64,000 nucleotides of DNA. Source: an uncultured Rhodobacter sp. (GTDB lineage Bacteria > Pseudomonadota > Alphaproteobacteria > Rhodobacterales > Rhodobacteraceae). Shown in pieces: positions 28,439-36,036 of the stretch. Under the pieces are notes generated by a model. The model worked only from the letters and a program-made list of their open reading frames with translations, did no database searches and was not told the origin of the DNA. The stretch is from contig CAMFII010000002.1 of NCBI GenBank assembly GCA_945952585.1, positions 434,001 to 498,000 on the forward strand, written 5' to 3'. Position 1 is the first letter of the stretch; each line of letters begins with the position of its first letter. Position numbers and translations under genes: made by a program.

Positions 28439-29710
28439 TTACTTCTTCCCGGCTTCGACGGCCTTGTTCAGATCGAACAGCGATTGCGCGAGCTTGTGGA
28501 TTTCCTTGCGCAGCGGGTTCTTGGCGGCGCTTTCGGAAATCGGCAGGCCGTGGTCGTTTGCCTGGGTCACCTGATGCCCGCCATCGGGCAGCTGAACCTC
28601 GATGTCGATGTCCAGGCTTTCGGCCATGCGCTTTACCCGGCCGCGAGCGGACAGTTCGGTGAACTTGGGCGCGCGGTTCAGGACATAGCGCAGCTTCTCG
28701 AACGGCAGGTCCTCGGATTTCAGCGCCCGCACCATACGCAGGACGTTCTGCGCCGAGCGCAGGTCAAGCTCCAGGAGTGCGAAGTAGACATGGGCGCGGC
28801 TGAGAACCGTCTCGGTCCAGCTGACGACGGTCGAGGGCATGTCGACGATGACGAAATCGAAATTCGCCTCGGCCATCGCGATCAGGCGGCTGATGTCTTC
28901 GCCGGTGACAAGCTCAAGCGGGATCATCTCGGCCGGGGCGGTGAAGACGTGCAGCTTGTCGTTGAAGGTTACCATCGACTGCAGGAACGCCTCGCTGTCG
29001 GTGTTGGCGGTGTCCTGCAGAACTTCAAAGACCGCCTCGCGCCGGGGCAGGTCGAGATAGGTCGCCACCGACCCATACTGGAAGTCGAGGTCCAGGATGC
29101 AGACGCGGGGCGCGTCCGTCTTGCTGATATTGGCAAGTTCCCAGGCGAGGTTCGTGGCGAACGTCGACGCTCCGACACCCCCCGCAAGCCCGTGGATCGG
29201 CAAAAGCACCCCGTCGCGGTCGCCCGTCGCCTTGAAAGACGGAGTAGCGGCCGCTGCCGGGACCAGCGCCTGTGGTGCTGCCGCTGCCGGCACGGGCTCG
29301 GGTTTGCGTTTCAGCTTGGCGATCGATTCGCGCAGTCCACCTTCGGGAAGCGGATAGGGCAGGAAGTCGTCAGCGCCCAGGCGCAGAAGCTGATGCAGCG
29401 CGATCGGGCTGATCTGGTTCGCGACCAGGATCACCTTCACCCCGCGATCCTTGGCGGCCCGGATGACCGAAGTGATCCCTTCGAGGTTCGTCTCATCCTC
29501 GCCATCGGCGGCGAGCACAACGAATTCCAGAGCCGCCGCTTCGGGTTGCTCAAGGAAAAGCAGGGCGTCTTCGAAGCTGAGATCGCCCCAGCTTTCGCCC
29601 AGCTCCAGCTCCATGTCGTCGATCAGGAGATCGAAGTTCTGTACGTCCCGCGAAATCGTGCACGCGATGATCGGTGCCGGTTCCGGCTGGAGAGTCGCCA
29701 CACTCGTCAT
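28439..29710 (-). CDS. tadZ: Tad pilus localisation protein TadZ/CpaE
   Basis: A 423-residue protein with an N-terminal atypical receiver-like domain (residues about 15-140, with LEFVVLAADGEDETNLEG) and a C-terminal ParA/MinD-type ATPase domain. The P-loop is GLAGGVGASTFATNLAWEL: the signature Lys of the deviant Walker A motif (KGGxGKT) and the following Lys are both absent, as in many CpaE proteins. Later motifs are CILDLDFQYGSV and FDFVIVDMPSTVVSW. TadZ places the pilus machine at the cell pole. Its 250-bp leader contains two dyads, so a separate promoter for tadZABCD is likely. Confidence 0.92.
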   Translation of the reverse strand: MTSVATLQPEPAPIIACTISRDVQNFDLLIDDMELELGESWGDLSFEDALLFLEQPEAAALEFVVLAADGEDETNLEGITSVIRAAKDRGVKVILVANQISPIALHQLLRLGADDFLPYPLPEGGLRESIAKLKRKPEPVPAAAAPQALVPAAAATPSFKATGDRDGVLLPIHGLAGGVGASTFATNLAWELANISKTDAPRVCILDLDFQYGSVATYLDLPRREAVFEVLQDTANTDSEAFLQSMVTFNDKLHVFTAPAEMIPLELVTGEDISRLIAMAEANFDFVIVDMPSTVVSWTETVLSRAHVYFALLELDLRSAQNVLRMVRALKSEDLPFEKLRYVLNRAPKFTELSARGRVKRMAESLDIDIEVQLPDGGHQVTQANDHGLPISESAAKNPLRKEIHKLAQSLFDLNKAVEAGKK

Positions 29711-29750
29711 TGCCTTGCGTCCCTTTCCACCTCTTGGGCCGGCAAGGGGG

Positions 29751-29781
29751 CGGGATCATCCCGATCTGTCGGATCCCGACA
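29751..29781. promoter_or_regulatory. Two adjacent inverted repeats in the tadZ leader
   Basis: CGGGATCATCCCG (29751-29763) and TGTCGGATCCCGACA (29767-29781) are separated by three bases and share related GGATC half-sites. They lie 41-71 bp upstream of the tadZ start codon, where a regulator could act. The pairing is visible; the function is inferred. Confidence 0.45.
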
Positions 29782-29911
29782 TGTCCCCCTTGGCCCGCAC
29801 CCGCACGCGACTCTCGGTCGCGCGCACTGCTGCCATTGAGGGGAGGTTCATGCGCAATGGTGGCGAGAATTTGGCCAAAAGACCGTGATTGTTTGGTATT
29901 TGGCGACTGTC

Positions 29912-29942
29912 GGGGCCGGCCTGCGGGATTGCGTCCGGCCCC
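29912..29942 (-). terminator. Hairpin after the tad OmpA gene
   Basis: GGGGCCGG (29912-29919) pairs with CCGGCCCC (29935-29942) across a 15-base loop. It lies 18 bases beyond the OmpA-family stop codon in the direction of transcription. With the long gap before tadZ it may divide the locus into two transcription units. Confidence 0.45.
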
Positions 29943-29960
29943 AACGGGGCAATGCGGCCG

Positions 29961-30602
29961 TTACTGGCCGGAGGTGCCCGAAGTCTGGGTCTGGATGATC
30001 TGGTTCTGCGGGTGCGGCGTTTCCGCCGACTTGATGTAGTCGCGCCAGACGACCTCGGCATATTTGCCGTTCAGGTCCGGTGCGCTGCCTTTCACGAAGC
30101 CGGAGACTTCGGTCACGGCCCGGCGGTTCAGCACTTCGGGTCCGGGCGTGTTGACGAGCGGACGGGTCTTGCCGAAGGACACCAGCGCTTCGAGCCGCGA
30201 GCGGCTGATGCCCTGGGTTCCGAGGAAGGCAACAACCGCCTCGGCCCGGCGCTTGCCGAGGGCGTAGTTGTAGCCCTCGCTGCCGACAAGGTCAGTGAAG
30301 CCGAAGACGCGGAAGCGAACCTCGGGGAACTGACGGATCCAGTTGGCCTGCTGGCGCAGGATCGCTTGGGCCGCCGGGTCGAGGTCAGACCTGTTGAAGG
30401 CGAAGTTGACCGTGTTCGGCACTTCCGCTGCGAAACGCTGGTTCAGGGCGACAGTCGCGCTCAATTCGCCGGACATTATGCCGGTATTCTGTGCGGTCGC
30501 GGTGCCGAAGGTGCCGGAGGAGTTGACGGTCCAACCCGCTTCCTGGTCGCAGGCGGACAGGGTCGTCAGGGCAGCAACCAAGAGGATCGCAGGGGTCCGC
30601 AT
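29961..30602 (-). CDS. OmpA-family lipoprotein of the tad locus
   Basis: A 213-residue lipoprotein with lipobox TLSAC (Cys about residue 18). A short spacer is followed by an OmpA-like domain: TVNFAFNRSDLDPAAQAIL, FRVFGFTDLVGSEGYNYALGKRRAEAV and RLEALVSFGKTRP. The Asp and Arg expected to hold peptidoglycan are present. The C-terminal tail is Gln/Thr/Ser-rich. It probably anchors the pilus secretin complex to the wall, in the place taken by CpaD in Caulobacter. It starts six bases after the secretin gene and ends before a 250-bp gap. Confidence 0.87.
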   Translation of the reverse strand: MRTPAILLVAALTTLSACDQEAGWTVNSSGTFGTATAQNTGIMSGELSATVALNQRFAAEVPNTVNFAFNRSDLDPAAQAILRQQANWIRQFPEVRFRVFGFTDLVGSEGYNYALGKRRAEAVVAFLGTQGISRSRLEALVSFGKTRPLVNTPGPEVLNRRAVTEVSGFVKGSAPDLNGKYAEVVWRDYIKSAETPHPQNQIIQTQTSGTSGQ

Positions 30603-30608
30603 CTGGGC

Positions 30609-32015
30609 TTACTCCATCACATAGCCATAAGAGCCGCTGTAATCCTGCCGTGCGACCTCGCCAGCGGGGCCATTTGCTGCACCACCCGTCACGCGACCGA
30701 ACAGGAACAGGTCCTTTTCTGATGGAAGCCGGACGCGGTCGGTCGGAAGCGCCATCGCGTCACCCTTGGTCGGTGTCACCAGGTGCGGCGTGACGATGAT
30801 GACCAGTTCGCTCTGCGCGCGCTGGTATTCGGTCGACCGGAACAGGGCACCGAGGACCGGGATATCGCCCAGCCACGGCACCTGGCCGTTGAGGTCGCGG
30901 AAGTCGTCCTGCAACAGGCCCGCGATCGCGAAGCTTTCGCCATCGCGAAGTTCGACGGTCGAAGACGTCTCGCGCCGCTTGAAGGCGTTGATGTTGAAGC
31001 CGTCGGTTTCGACCGTGATGGTATTGTCGATCGACGACACGGCTGCGTTGATGACCAGGTTGATGAGATCGCCATCGACAACGGTCGGAGTGAAGTTCAA
31101 CTCGACACCGAAGGGTTTGTATTCGATGGAGATGCCGTTGTCGCCGTTCGAGACCGGGATCGGATATTCGCCACCGGCGAGGAACTTCGCTTCCTGCCCG
31201 GAAAGTGCGGTCAGGTTCGGCTCAGCCAGAGTGCGGACCAGGCCCTTCGATTCGAGCGCCTCAAGCAGCACGGCGAATTCGAGACTGCCGGTGTTGAAGG
31301 TGAAGCCAAGCGCACCCTTGGTCCCCGAGTTAATCGGCTGATCGCGATTGTTGATGATGTTATCAATCGCACCTTCCGCCGTGAAGTTGCCGGTGCCCAT
31401 GACGAAGTTGCCGCTGCTGGACTTGCCGGCGATCGAGGCGGAAAGGCTCTTGCTGACGGCGCGTTGCATTTCGGCGAAGCGGACCTTCAGCATGACCTGC
31501 TGGCTGCCGCCGACGGTCATGAGGTTCGACACCCGTTCCGGGGCATAGCGGTTGGCAAGGTCAAGCGCGCGGTCGAGCTTGGCCGTACTCGAGACGGTTC
31601 CGGACAGGACGATGCCGTCGTTGGCTGTCCGAACCTCGATATTCTCGTTCGGCAGGATCTGGCGCAGGCGTTCCTTGAATTCCGCCACGTCCGGGCTGAC
31701 ATGGACATCAACGTTCGAGATCAGTTTCCCGTCGGCCGACAGCAGCGTCATCGTTGTCCTGCCAGGCGCCTTGCCGAGGACGTAGATGGATTTGTCCGAA
31801 AGGGTCGAGATATCAGCAATGCCTGGGTTGGCGATCGACAGCTCGGCGAAGGGGACATCGCTTTCTACGACCACCGCGCGGTTCATCGGGACATCCAGCG
31901 CGCTGGACGGAGAACCCTGCATGACATGAAGCGTTTCTGCCATCGCAAGATGCGACACAGAGAGGCTCAAGGCGCATGCCAAGAGTCCGGCCTTAAGGAA
32001 AGAGCGGCTGCCCAT
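30609..32015 (-). CDS. rcpA: Tad pilus secretin RcpA/CpaC
   Basis: A 468-residue outer-membrane secretin. A signal peptide (ALSLSVSHLAMA, to about residue 26) is followed by the pilus-specific N-terminal domain with VDVPMNRAVVVESDVPFAEL and VYVLGKAPGRTTM-like segments. A BON-like region (NIEVRTANDGIVLSGTV) precedes the secretin core (LRTLAEPNLTALSGQEAKFLAGGEYPIP and VELRDGESFAIAGLL). The C-terminus has the VIIVTPHLVTP strand. It forms the channel through which the Flp pilus passes. The ATG at 32015 follows GAGGCAG; an in-frame extension upstream lacks a signal peptide. Confidence 0.94.
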   Translation of the reverse strand: MGSRSFLKAGLLACALSLSVSHLAMAETLHVMQGSPSSALDVPMNRAVVVESDVPFAELSIANPGIADISTLSDKSIYVLGKAPGRTTMTLLSADGKLISNVDVHVSPDVAEFKERLRQILPNENIEVRTANDGIVLSGTVSSTAKLDRALDLANRYAPERVSNLMTVGGSQQVMLKVRFAEMQRAVSKSLSASIAGKSSSGNFVMGTGNFTAEGAIDNIINNRDQPINSGTKGALGFTFNTGSLEFAVLLEALESKGLVRTLAEPNLTALSGQEAKFLAGGEYPIPVSNGDNGISIEYKPFGVELNFTPTVVDGDLINLVINAAVSSIDNTITVETDGFNINAFKRRETSSTVELRDGESFAIAGLLQDDFRDLNGQVPWLGDIPVLGALFRSTEYQRAQSELVIIVTPHLVTPTKGDAMALPTDRVRLPSEKDLFLFGRVTGGAANGPAGEVARQDYSGSYGYVME

Positions 32016-32170
32016 TTTACTGCCTCGTTCACACGCCTCTGACCGGGTCTTGACGCCCGAAATTTCAGTCAGAATGGAGCAGAAGTGGTTTTTTTGCAAG
32101 AATCAAAACCTTGCGCGGGGAATTTGAAGTGTGGGGTCCCGCAAACATTCAAGTCTTGGATGATAGTAGC

Positions 32171-32199
32171 GGGGCCCACCGCTACATGCGGTAGGCCCC
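32171..32199 (-). terminator. Hairpin between cpaB and the secretin gene
   Basis: GGGGCC and GGCCCC (32171-32176, 32194-32199) enclose ACCGC and GCGGT (32178-32182, 32188-32192), with one mismatch and a five-base loop. It begins ten bases after the cpaB stop codon, reading left. No T tract follows, so partial termination or processing is more likely than a full stop. Confidence 0.5.
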
Positions 32200-32209
32200 A
32201 TTCATGTTG

Positions 32210-33052
32210 TCAGTCTGTGCAGGGGATCGCGGTGTCGATCACGTCAGCGCCTTTGCGGGTCTTGACCGAACAGACCTTTTCTTCGGCCGGAGGCGGCGGT
32301 GGCGCTTCGTCGGTGATCCCGAGAAGGGTCTTGCTGTCGACTTCGACCACGTCCGAACTGGTGTCATCGCCGTTGCCGACCAGGGCAAGGGACAGGCGGC
32401 CCGTGGCTTGCGCCTGCGCCAGCCGGGCGACCTGCTGCGGCGTGGCTTCCACGGTCACGGTCCGGGCGATCACGGCATCGGTGTTCTCGGCGTTTGAGGA
32501 CTGGTCGACAGCCGCCAGCTTGATGGCGGATTCGATGACCCGGGTCACGTCGCCATCCGACCCGCTGACCGAGCCGGTCCAGTAGACGTCAACCTTGTCG
32601 CCCGGCCGCAGGAAGCCAGAGACGCCCGATTCGACGTCAACCTTGATCGCGAAGGCCCGCATCCCCTTGGCCAGGCGGGTCGTCAGCCCCGCATCTTCAC
32701 CGGGCTCGGTGACCTTGACCGCGAGGACGGGTTCGAACTTCTCCATCTGGCGCAGGACAAGGCGCGGCTTCGCACCCACGGGGAACAGGTCGTCCATCTT
32801 GACGAAGGCGGTTTCGGGAAGGGCGCTTTGCGGCCAGGGGATCGACCGGATGTCGTCCTTGGTCAGCTCGTCGCCATAGTTGAAAGCCTTGGTGGTGATG
32901 AGGACATCGACCATCGGCCCGAGCTTGGCGCTGCGGGCACGTTCCTCGTCAAGCTGGGCTTGGGTCGCGTTGATGTAGTTCTGGGCCATGTAGACGGCAA
33001 AGCCGGCCAGCGACAGGCCAAGGATCAGGACAAGTCCGAAGACGATCCGCAT
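32210..33052 (-). CDS. cpaB: Tad pilus assembly protein CpaB/RcpC
   Basis: A 280-residue protein with an N-terminal membrane anchor (VFGLVLILGLSLAGFAVYMA), then a SAF domain with VDVLITTKAFNYGDELTKDD and IPWPQSALPETAF, and the RcpC domain with RAFAIKVDVESGVSGFLRPGDKVDVYW. Near the C-terminus is a proline run (PPPPPAEE) and two cysteines. CpaB helps stabilise or gate the secretin and may contact peptidoglycan through the SAF fold. It lies 160 bp downstream of the third pilin gene and ends before a hairpin in front of the secretin gene. Confidence 0.92.
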   Translation of the reverse strand: MRIVFGLVLILGLSLAGFAVYMAQNYINATQAQLDEERARSAKLGPMVDVLITTKAFNYGDELTKDDIRSIPWPQSALPETAFVKMDDLFPVGAKPRLVLRQMEKFEPVLAVKVTEPGEDAGLTTRLAKGMRAFAIKVDVESGVSGFLRPGDKVDVYWTGSVSGSDGDVTRVIESAIKLAAVDQSSNAENTDAVIARTVTVEATPQQVARLAQAQATGRLSLALVGNGDDTSSDVVEVDSKTLLGITDEAPPPPPAEEKVCSVKTRKGADVIDTAIPCTD

Positions 33053-33212
33053 GGATTAACCTCCTGCTCGATGCATTGTCCTGCCGGGCTTCCCGGTGAG
33101 ACCTCCGGGCGGGATCAGGATCTGGCGACGTTCTTCAAGAGCGAGGTTTGACTGCAGATTGAGGCGGATTCGTGGATCAGTTGCGGCAGTTGCGCGGTGA
33201 TTGTTTATCAAT

Positions 33213-33401
33213 CTACCAGTTAAAGACGGTGTGGATCGTGCCAAGATTGGCGATCAGCGTCGCCATTGCGGTCGTCAGGCCCCCGTTGATCGCCGTCAGC
33301 ACTGCAAGTCCAAGCCCGACGATCGAAGCGGTCAGCACCACCCAGTCGACAGTCACTGCTCCGTCTTCTTCACGGCAGAAGGCCGTCAGGACCGTGGTCA
33401 T
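33213..33401 (-). CDS. Flp family pilin, third copy
   Basis: A 62-residue prepilin. A short leader ends REEDG, followed by AVTVDWVVLTASIVGLGLAV, the hydrophobic pilin helix. Cleavage should occur after that Gly. The mature protein ends TIHTVFNW, unlike the Gly/Asn ends of the other two copies, and the leader (MTTVLTAFC) also differs. It is therefore a divergent, possibly minor, pilin. It is the copy nearest cpaB and has no strong hairpin directly after its stop, so it may be co-transcribed with cpaB. Confidence 0.88.
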   Translation of the reverse strand: MTTVLTAFCREEDGAVTVDWVVLTASIVGLGLAVLTAINGGLTTAMATLIANLGTIHTVFNW

Positions 33402-33558
33402 CGTACATACTCCGGTATCTTCGCGGTTCGCGCCGAACCGTCCTTGTTGTCAGGGTGCTGGGGGAATGTGGCCCAAATGGGGTGCAACGGGGTAGGGTTT
33501 AAGTCACGGGATGCGATTTCAGGGAAGATCTGTTCGCAATCCGGAAACACTAATGAAG

Positions 33559-33583
33559 AAAGCCGCGCCTGGGGCGCGGCTTT
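33559..33583 (-). terminator. Intrinsic terminator after second flp gene
   Basis: AAAGCCGCGCC (33559-33569) pairs perfectly with GGCGCGGCTTT (33573-33583) through a three-base loop. It lies 30 bases beyond the pilin stop codon, reading left, with a pyrimidine-rich TTTCTTC at its end. This is a good intrinsic terminator. Confidence 0.75.
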
Positions 33584-33612
33584 GGTCTTGGTGACTTCGC
33601 AGGTGGTTGCGA

Positions 33613-33813
33613 TCAGTTGCCCGAGGACGCGGCACCGACAGTGGCGGTGATGTCGCTTGCAACGGTCGAGGCGTTCGACTTGATCGAGTTGCCGACGGTC
33701 GTCATCACGACCAGGCCCAGGCCAACGATGGCCGCGGTCAGCACGACCCAGTCAACGGTCACGGCGCCGTCTTCGTCTTTGTGGAAGTTCTTGAAGATGT
33801 TCAGCAGTTTCAT
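33613..33813 (-). CDS. flp: Flp family pilin, second copy
   Basis: A 66-residue prepilin with leader MKLLNIFKNFHKDEDG, cleaved after Gly16, and mature start AVTVDWVVLTAAIVGLGLVV. It differs from the copy at 34154 at only four residues, so the two are a recent tandem duplication about 540 bp apart. Position +5 of the mature pilin is Asp and +6 is Trp where classical Flp pilins have Glu-Tyr. A strong terminator follows 30 bases after the stop, which should uncouple its abundance from the assembly genes. Confidence 0.92.
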   Translation of the reverse strand: MKLLNIFKNFHKDEDGAVTVDWVVLTAAIVGLGLVVMTTVGNSIKSNASTVASDITATVGAASSGN

Positions 33814-34153
33814 GTCAAAAAATCCCCCTTCGGGTTGCGGGCTGCATTGTTGCCTTTCGGTCAGTTTGATCCGGGCACACGGCCCGTCGATCCGATCGGC
33901 ATGGATACATCAAGCTCCTACATCTTGGCGGCAATTGGGCAGGAGAAAGGTAATTCCTGATCAATTCTTAATTCTGCAGGACACCAGCCATCGGTTCAGG
34001 GCGGGCGTCAGCGCGCCGGGATCGATGCCGAATGCAGGAGCTGGCACAGCGTCTTGCGGGCCAAACATGGCTACAGGCAAAAAAGAAGAAGGGTCGCGCC
34101 TTTTTCAAGGCACGACCCTCTTTGGATCAGACGCCTGTCTGTCCCGGGCGAAA
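33814..34153. other. 340-bp intergenic region between flp copies
   Basis: No gene is supported here. The left part is the leader of the second flp gene, including a GGGGG ribosome-binding site near 33830 on the minus strand. The right part holds the terminator of the first flp gene at 34091-34118. The middle has an AATTCTTAATT stretch near 33960-33975 that could be promoter sequence, but I see no convincing -35/-10 pair. Confidence 0.5.
34091..34118 (-). terminator. Intrinsic terminator after first flp gene
   Basis: GGGTCGCGCC (34091-34100) pairs with GGCACGACCC (34109-34118), with one wobble or mismatch at the inner CG/CA position and an 8-base loop. Reading left it is followed by CTTCTTCTTTTTT, a convincing T tract. 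It ends the transcript of the first pilin gene 36 bases after its stop codon. Confidence 0.75.
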
Positions 34154-34354
34154 TCAGTTGCCCGAGGACGCAGCGCCGACGGTGGCGGTAATGTCGCTGG
34201 CAACGGTCGTCGCGTTCGATTTAATCGCGTTGCCAACGGTGCCCATCACGACCAGGCCCAGGCCAACGATGGCAGCGGTCAGCACGACCCAGTCAACGGT
34301 CACGGCACCGTCTTCGTCTTTGCGGAAGTTCTTGAAGATGTTGAGCAGTTTCAT
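34154..34354 (-). CDS. flp: Flp family pilin, first copy
   Basis: A 66-residue prepilin with leader MKLLNIFKNFRKDEDG and mature start AVTVDWVVLTAAIVGLGLVV. It is nearly identical to the copy at 33613 and shares the Asp-Trp variant of the usual Glu-Tyr pair. An AGAAGGG ribosome-binding site lies ten bases before the ATG. It is first in the leftward tad locus, directly facing a lytic transglycosylase gene on the other side of a 354-bp intergenic region. A T-rich terminator follows it. It is the likely major pilin. Confidence 0.92.
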   Translation of the reverse strand: MKLLNIFKNFRKDEDGAVTVDWVVLTAAIVGLGLVVMGTVGNAIKSNATTVASDITATVGAASSGN

Positions 34355-34708
34355 GGTATGTGTCCCTTCTGAGGAGTTGCTTGCTTCAGTCTCGCCGCTT
34401 CGGGTCTTCGCTTCCGGGCCTCTGAACCGTTCCGCTTTCCGTTCGGCATGGGCTCATATAGCCCCCGAATCGTGGCCCGATTTTGGCGGGAAGGGGGTAT
34501 TTCTTGACGAAGGGCTAAAGCCACAATATTTTTTTCAAGCCATTGGTTTTGAACGAAAAGTTTTTTGATTCTGGCCACAGAATATGCGCAACCTGGGGTT
34601 GCTGTTCGTTAGATCATCTCTGTTTCTGGTGAAAAACTGGCGTAGCGTCCGGTTTTCTGACAGGATGGAAACAGAGAACGATAAACGGGGCAGAGCAGGC
34701 CTCCTGAA
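34355..34708. other. 354-bp divergent intergenic region, flp and lytic transglycosylase
   Basis: No gene is supported. A short open frame on the minus strand (34351-34578) has no ribosome-binding site or recognisable product. An AT-rich block at 34525-34570, containing CACAATATT and a T run, is the likeliest promoter zone for both divergent genes, but hexamers with correct spacing are not clear. The flp ribosome-binding site is at about 34365-34371. Confidence 0.5.
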
Positions 34709-35587
34709 ATGCGGAATCGTCTGATTGCAATCCTTGCGGGTTGCCTGATCGTCCCTGCCGGCGTGTTGGCCGAGGAGCCGGAGGCTGCGAGCGGCTTTAC
34801 CTTCAAGATGGTCAAGCCGCCGACAGCCGGGCAGAAACGCATTACCGTCCAGATCGACCCCGAAGAACAGGCCCGCGTTCTGGCGGCCTATCCGAAGGTG
34901 ACAGCGCGCGAAGAGCCGACCGTGCTTCCGCCCGTGACCCAGCCCGATCCCCAGGCGCCGGCGCTGCTGCCTGCCCCCACGCCTGCCCAGGCGAGTTATG
35001 GCTGGTTCTGGGACAAGGTGCCAACCGCGATCGAGGCGAAGGATGGCCGCTTCCCCCTGGCGATGGCAACCTTGTCGCAGGGACCGGGAGGAAGCGCGGT
35101 TTCTGCGCCGCGGATGCAGACGATGCAGGATATCGCCACACAATACGGTACGACGATCCTGACAGCGACCATCGGAACCGAGGTGTCCCCGGCCCTTGTG
35201 CTGGCGGTCATCGGTGTCGAGAGCGGCGGGCAGTCACAGGCGCTCAGCCCGGCGGGGGCGCAAGGGCTGATGCAGCTCATCCCCGCAACTGCCGCGCGCT
35301 TCGGCGTCGCCGACGCCAACGACCCGGAGCAGAACATCAAGGGCGGTGTCGCTTATCTCGACTGGTTGATGAAGACCTTTGACCGCGATCCGCTGATGGT
35401 GCTCGCGGCCTACAACGCCGGCGAGGGGGCGGTTACGGCCAATAACGGTGTTCCGCCCTACGCCGAGACGCGCGACTACGTGCCCAAGGTGCTTGCGGCT
35501 TGGCAGGTGGCGCAGGGCCTGTGCCTGACGCCGCCGGAACTCGTCACGGATCCTTGCGTTTTCCGGATCATGTCCGCCAGCAACTGA
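34709..35587 (+). CDS. Soluble lytic murein transglycosylase
   Basis: A 292-residue exported enzyme. A signal peptide (LIAILAGCLIVPAGVLA, to about residue 21) is followed by a Pro-rich region and an SLT domain in the second half. GVESGGQSQALSPAGAQGLMQLIP holds the catalytic Glu (about residue 172) and the family signature, with the later VLAAYNAGEGAV and TRDYVPKVLAAW motifs. It cleaves glycan strands of peptidoglycan. Its place facing the pilus locus suggests it may open the wall for the pilus machine, though it could serve general turnover. Confidence 0.9.
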   Translation: MRNRLIAILAGCLIVPAGVLAEEPEAASGFTFKMVKPPTAGQKRITVQIDPEEQARVLAAYPKVTAREEPTVLPPVTQPDPQAPALLPAPTPAQASYGWFWDKVPTAIEAKDGRFPLAMATLSQGPGGSAVSAPRMQTMQDIATQYGTTILTATIGTEVSPALVLAVIGVESGGQSQALSPAGAQGLMQLIPATAARFGVADANDPEQNIKGGVAYLDWLMKTFDRDPLMVLAAYNAGEGAVTANNGVPPYAETRDYVPKVLAAWQVAQGLCLTPPELVTDPCVFRIMSASN

Positions 35588-35660
35588 CACCCTCGCGTGC
35601 CGGTCGAAGACCCCAGTTCGGCCAGCAGGGACAAGGAAGCAGCGCCATCATCCGCAGGAG

Positions 35661-35707
35661 CCAAAAGCCTTCGAAGGCTTTTGGCAAATTTCTTCGAAGA
35701 AATTTGC
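35661..35707. repeat. 47-nt double palindrome element, copy B (perfect)
   Basis: Two perfect 24-nt palindromes share base 35684. The first has arms CCAAAAGCCTTC / GAAGGCTTTTGG. The second has arms GCAAATTTCTTC / GAAGAAATTTGC. Both centre on TTCGAA. It lies between two convergent genes, 73 bp after the lytic transglycosylase stop codon and 38 bp before the GNAT stop codon. It is the least degenerate of the three copies. Confidence 0.9.
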
Positions 35708-35745
35708 GCCCCCTGTCGAAGGGCGGGCGCGGAGCTGGACTGGCC

Positions 35746-36036
35746 TCAGACCGAAAAGACGTCAGCCCATTCCGGATGCCGCATCCGCTGTGCGTTCACG
35801 AAGGGGCAAAGCGGCATGATCTTGAACCCTTCCGCCCGGGCATCGGCCACCAGCCGCGTCACCAGCGCCAAGCCCGCCCCGGTGCCCCGGAAGCTGTCGG
35901 GAACGCCTGTATGATCAGCAATCCGCAGCACCGGCGAGGTGATGGAGTAGGTCAACTCCGCCTCCTCGCCGTTCCGGCGGATCACGTAACGGCCCTTAGA
36001 GGCCGTTTCCTCGCGGGTGATCTCGAACTCAGCCAA
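35746..36036 (-). CDS. Small GNAT-like N-acetyltransferase (YjdJ type)
   Basis: A 96-residue protein of the short GNAT family (COG2388 type). Visible motifs are [44 protein letters not shown] (the acetyl-CoA-binding R/Q-x-x-G-x-G/A loop) and [18 protein letters not shown]. No ATG gives the right N-terminus. A TTG at 36036 starts [10 protein letters not shown], overlaps the scoB stop codon by eight bases and has GAGGCGA upstream, so translational coupling to scoB is probable. The substrate is unknown. Confidence 0.82.
   Translation of the reverse strand: MAEFEITREETASKGRYVIRRNGEEAELTYSITSPVLRIADHTGVPDSFRGTGAGLALVTRLVADARAEGFKIMPLCPFVNAQRMRHPEWADVFSV

Noticed and set aside
34351-34578. Small open frame upstream of the first flp gene on the minus strand
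   Set aside because: It lies entirely in the leader, overlaps the flp ribosome-binding site and start codon, and has no ribosome-binding site or recognisable product.
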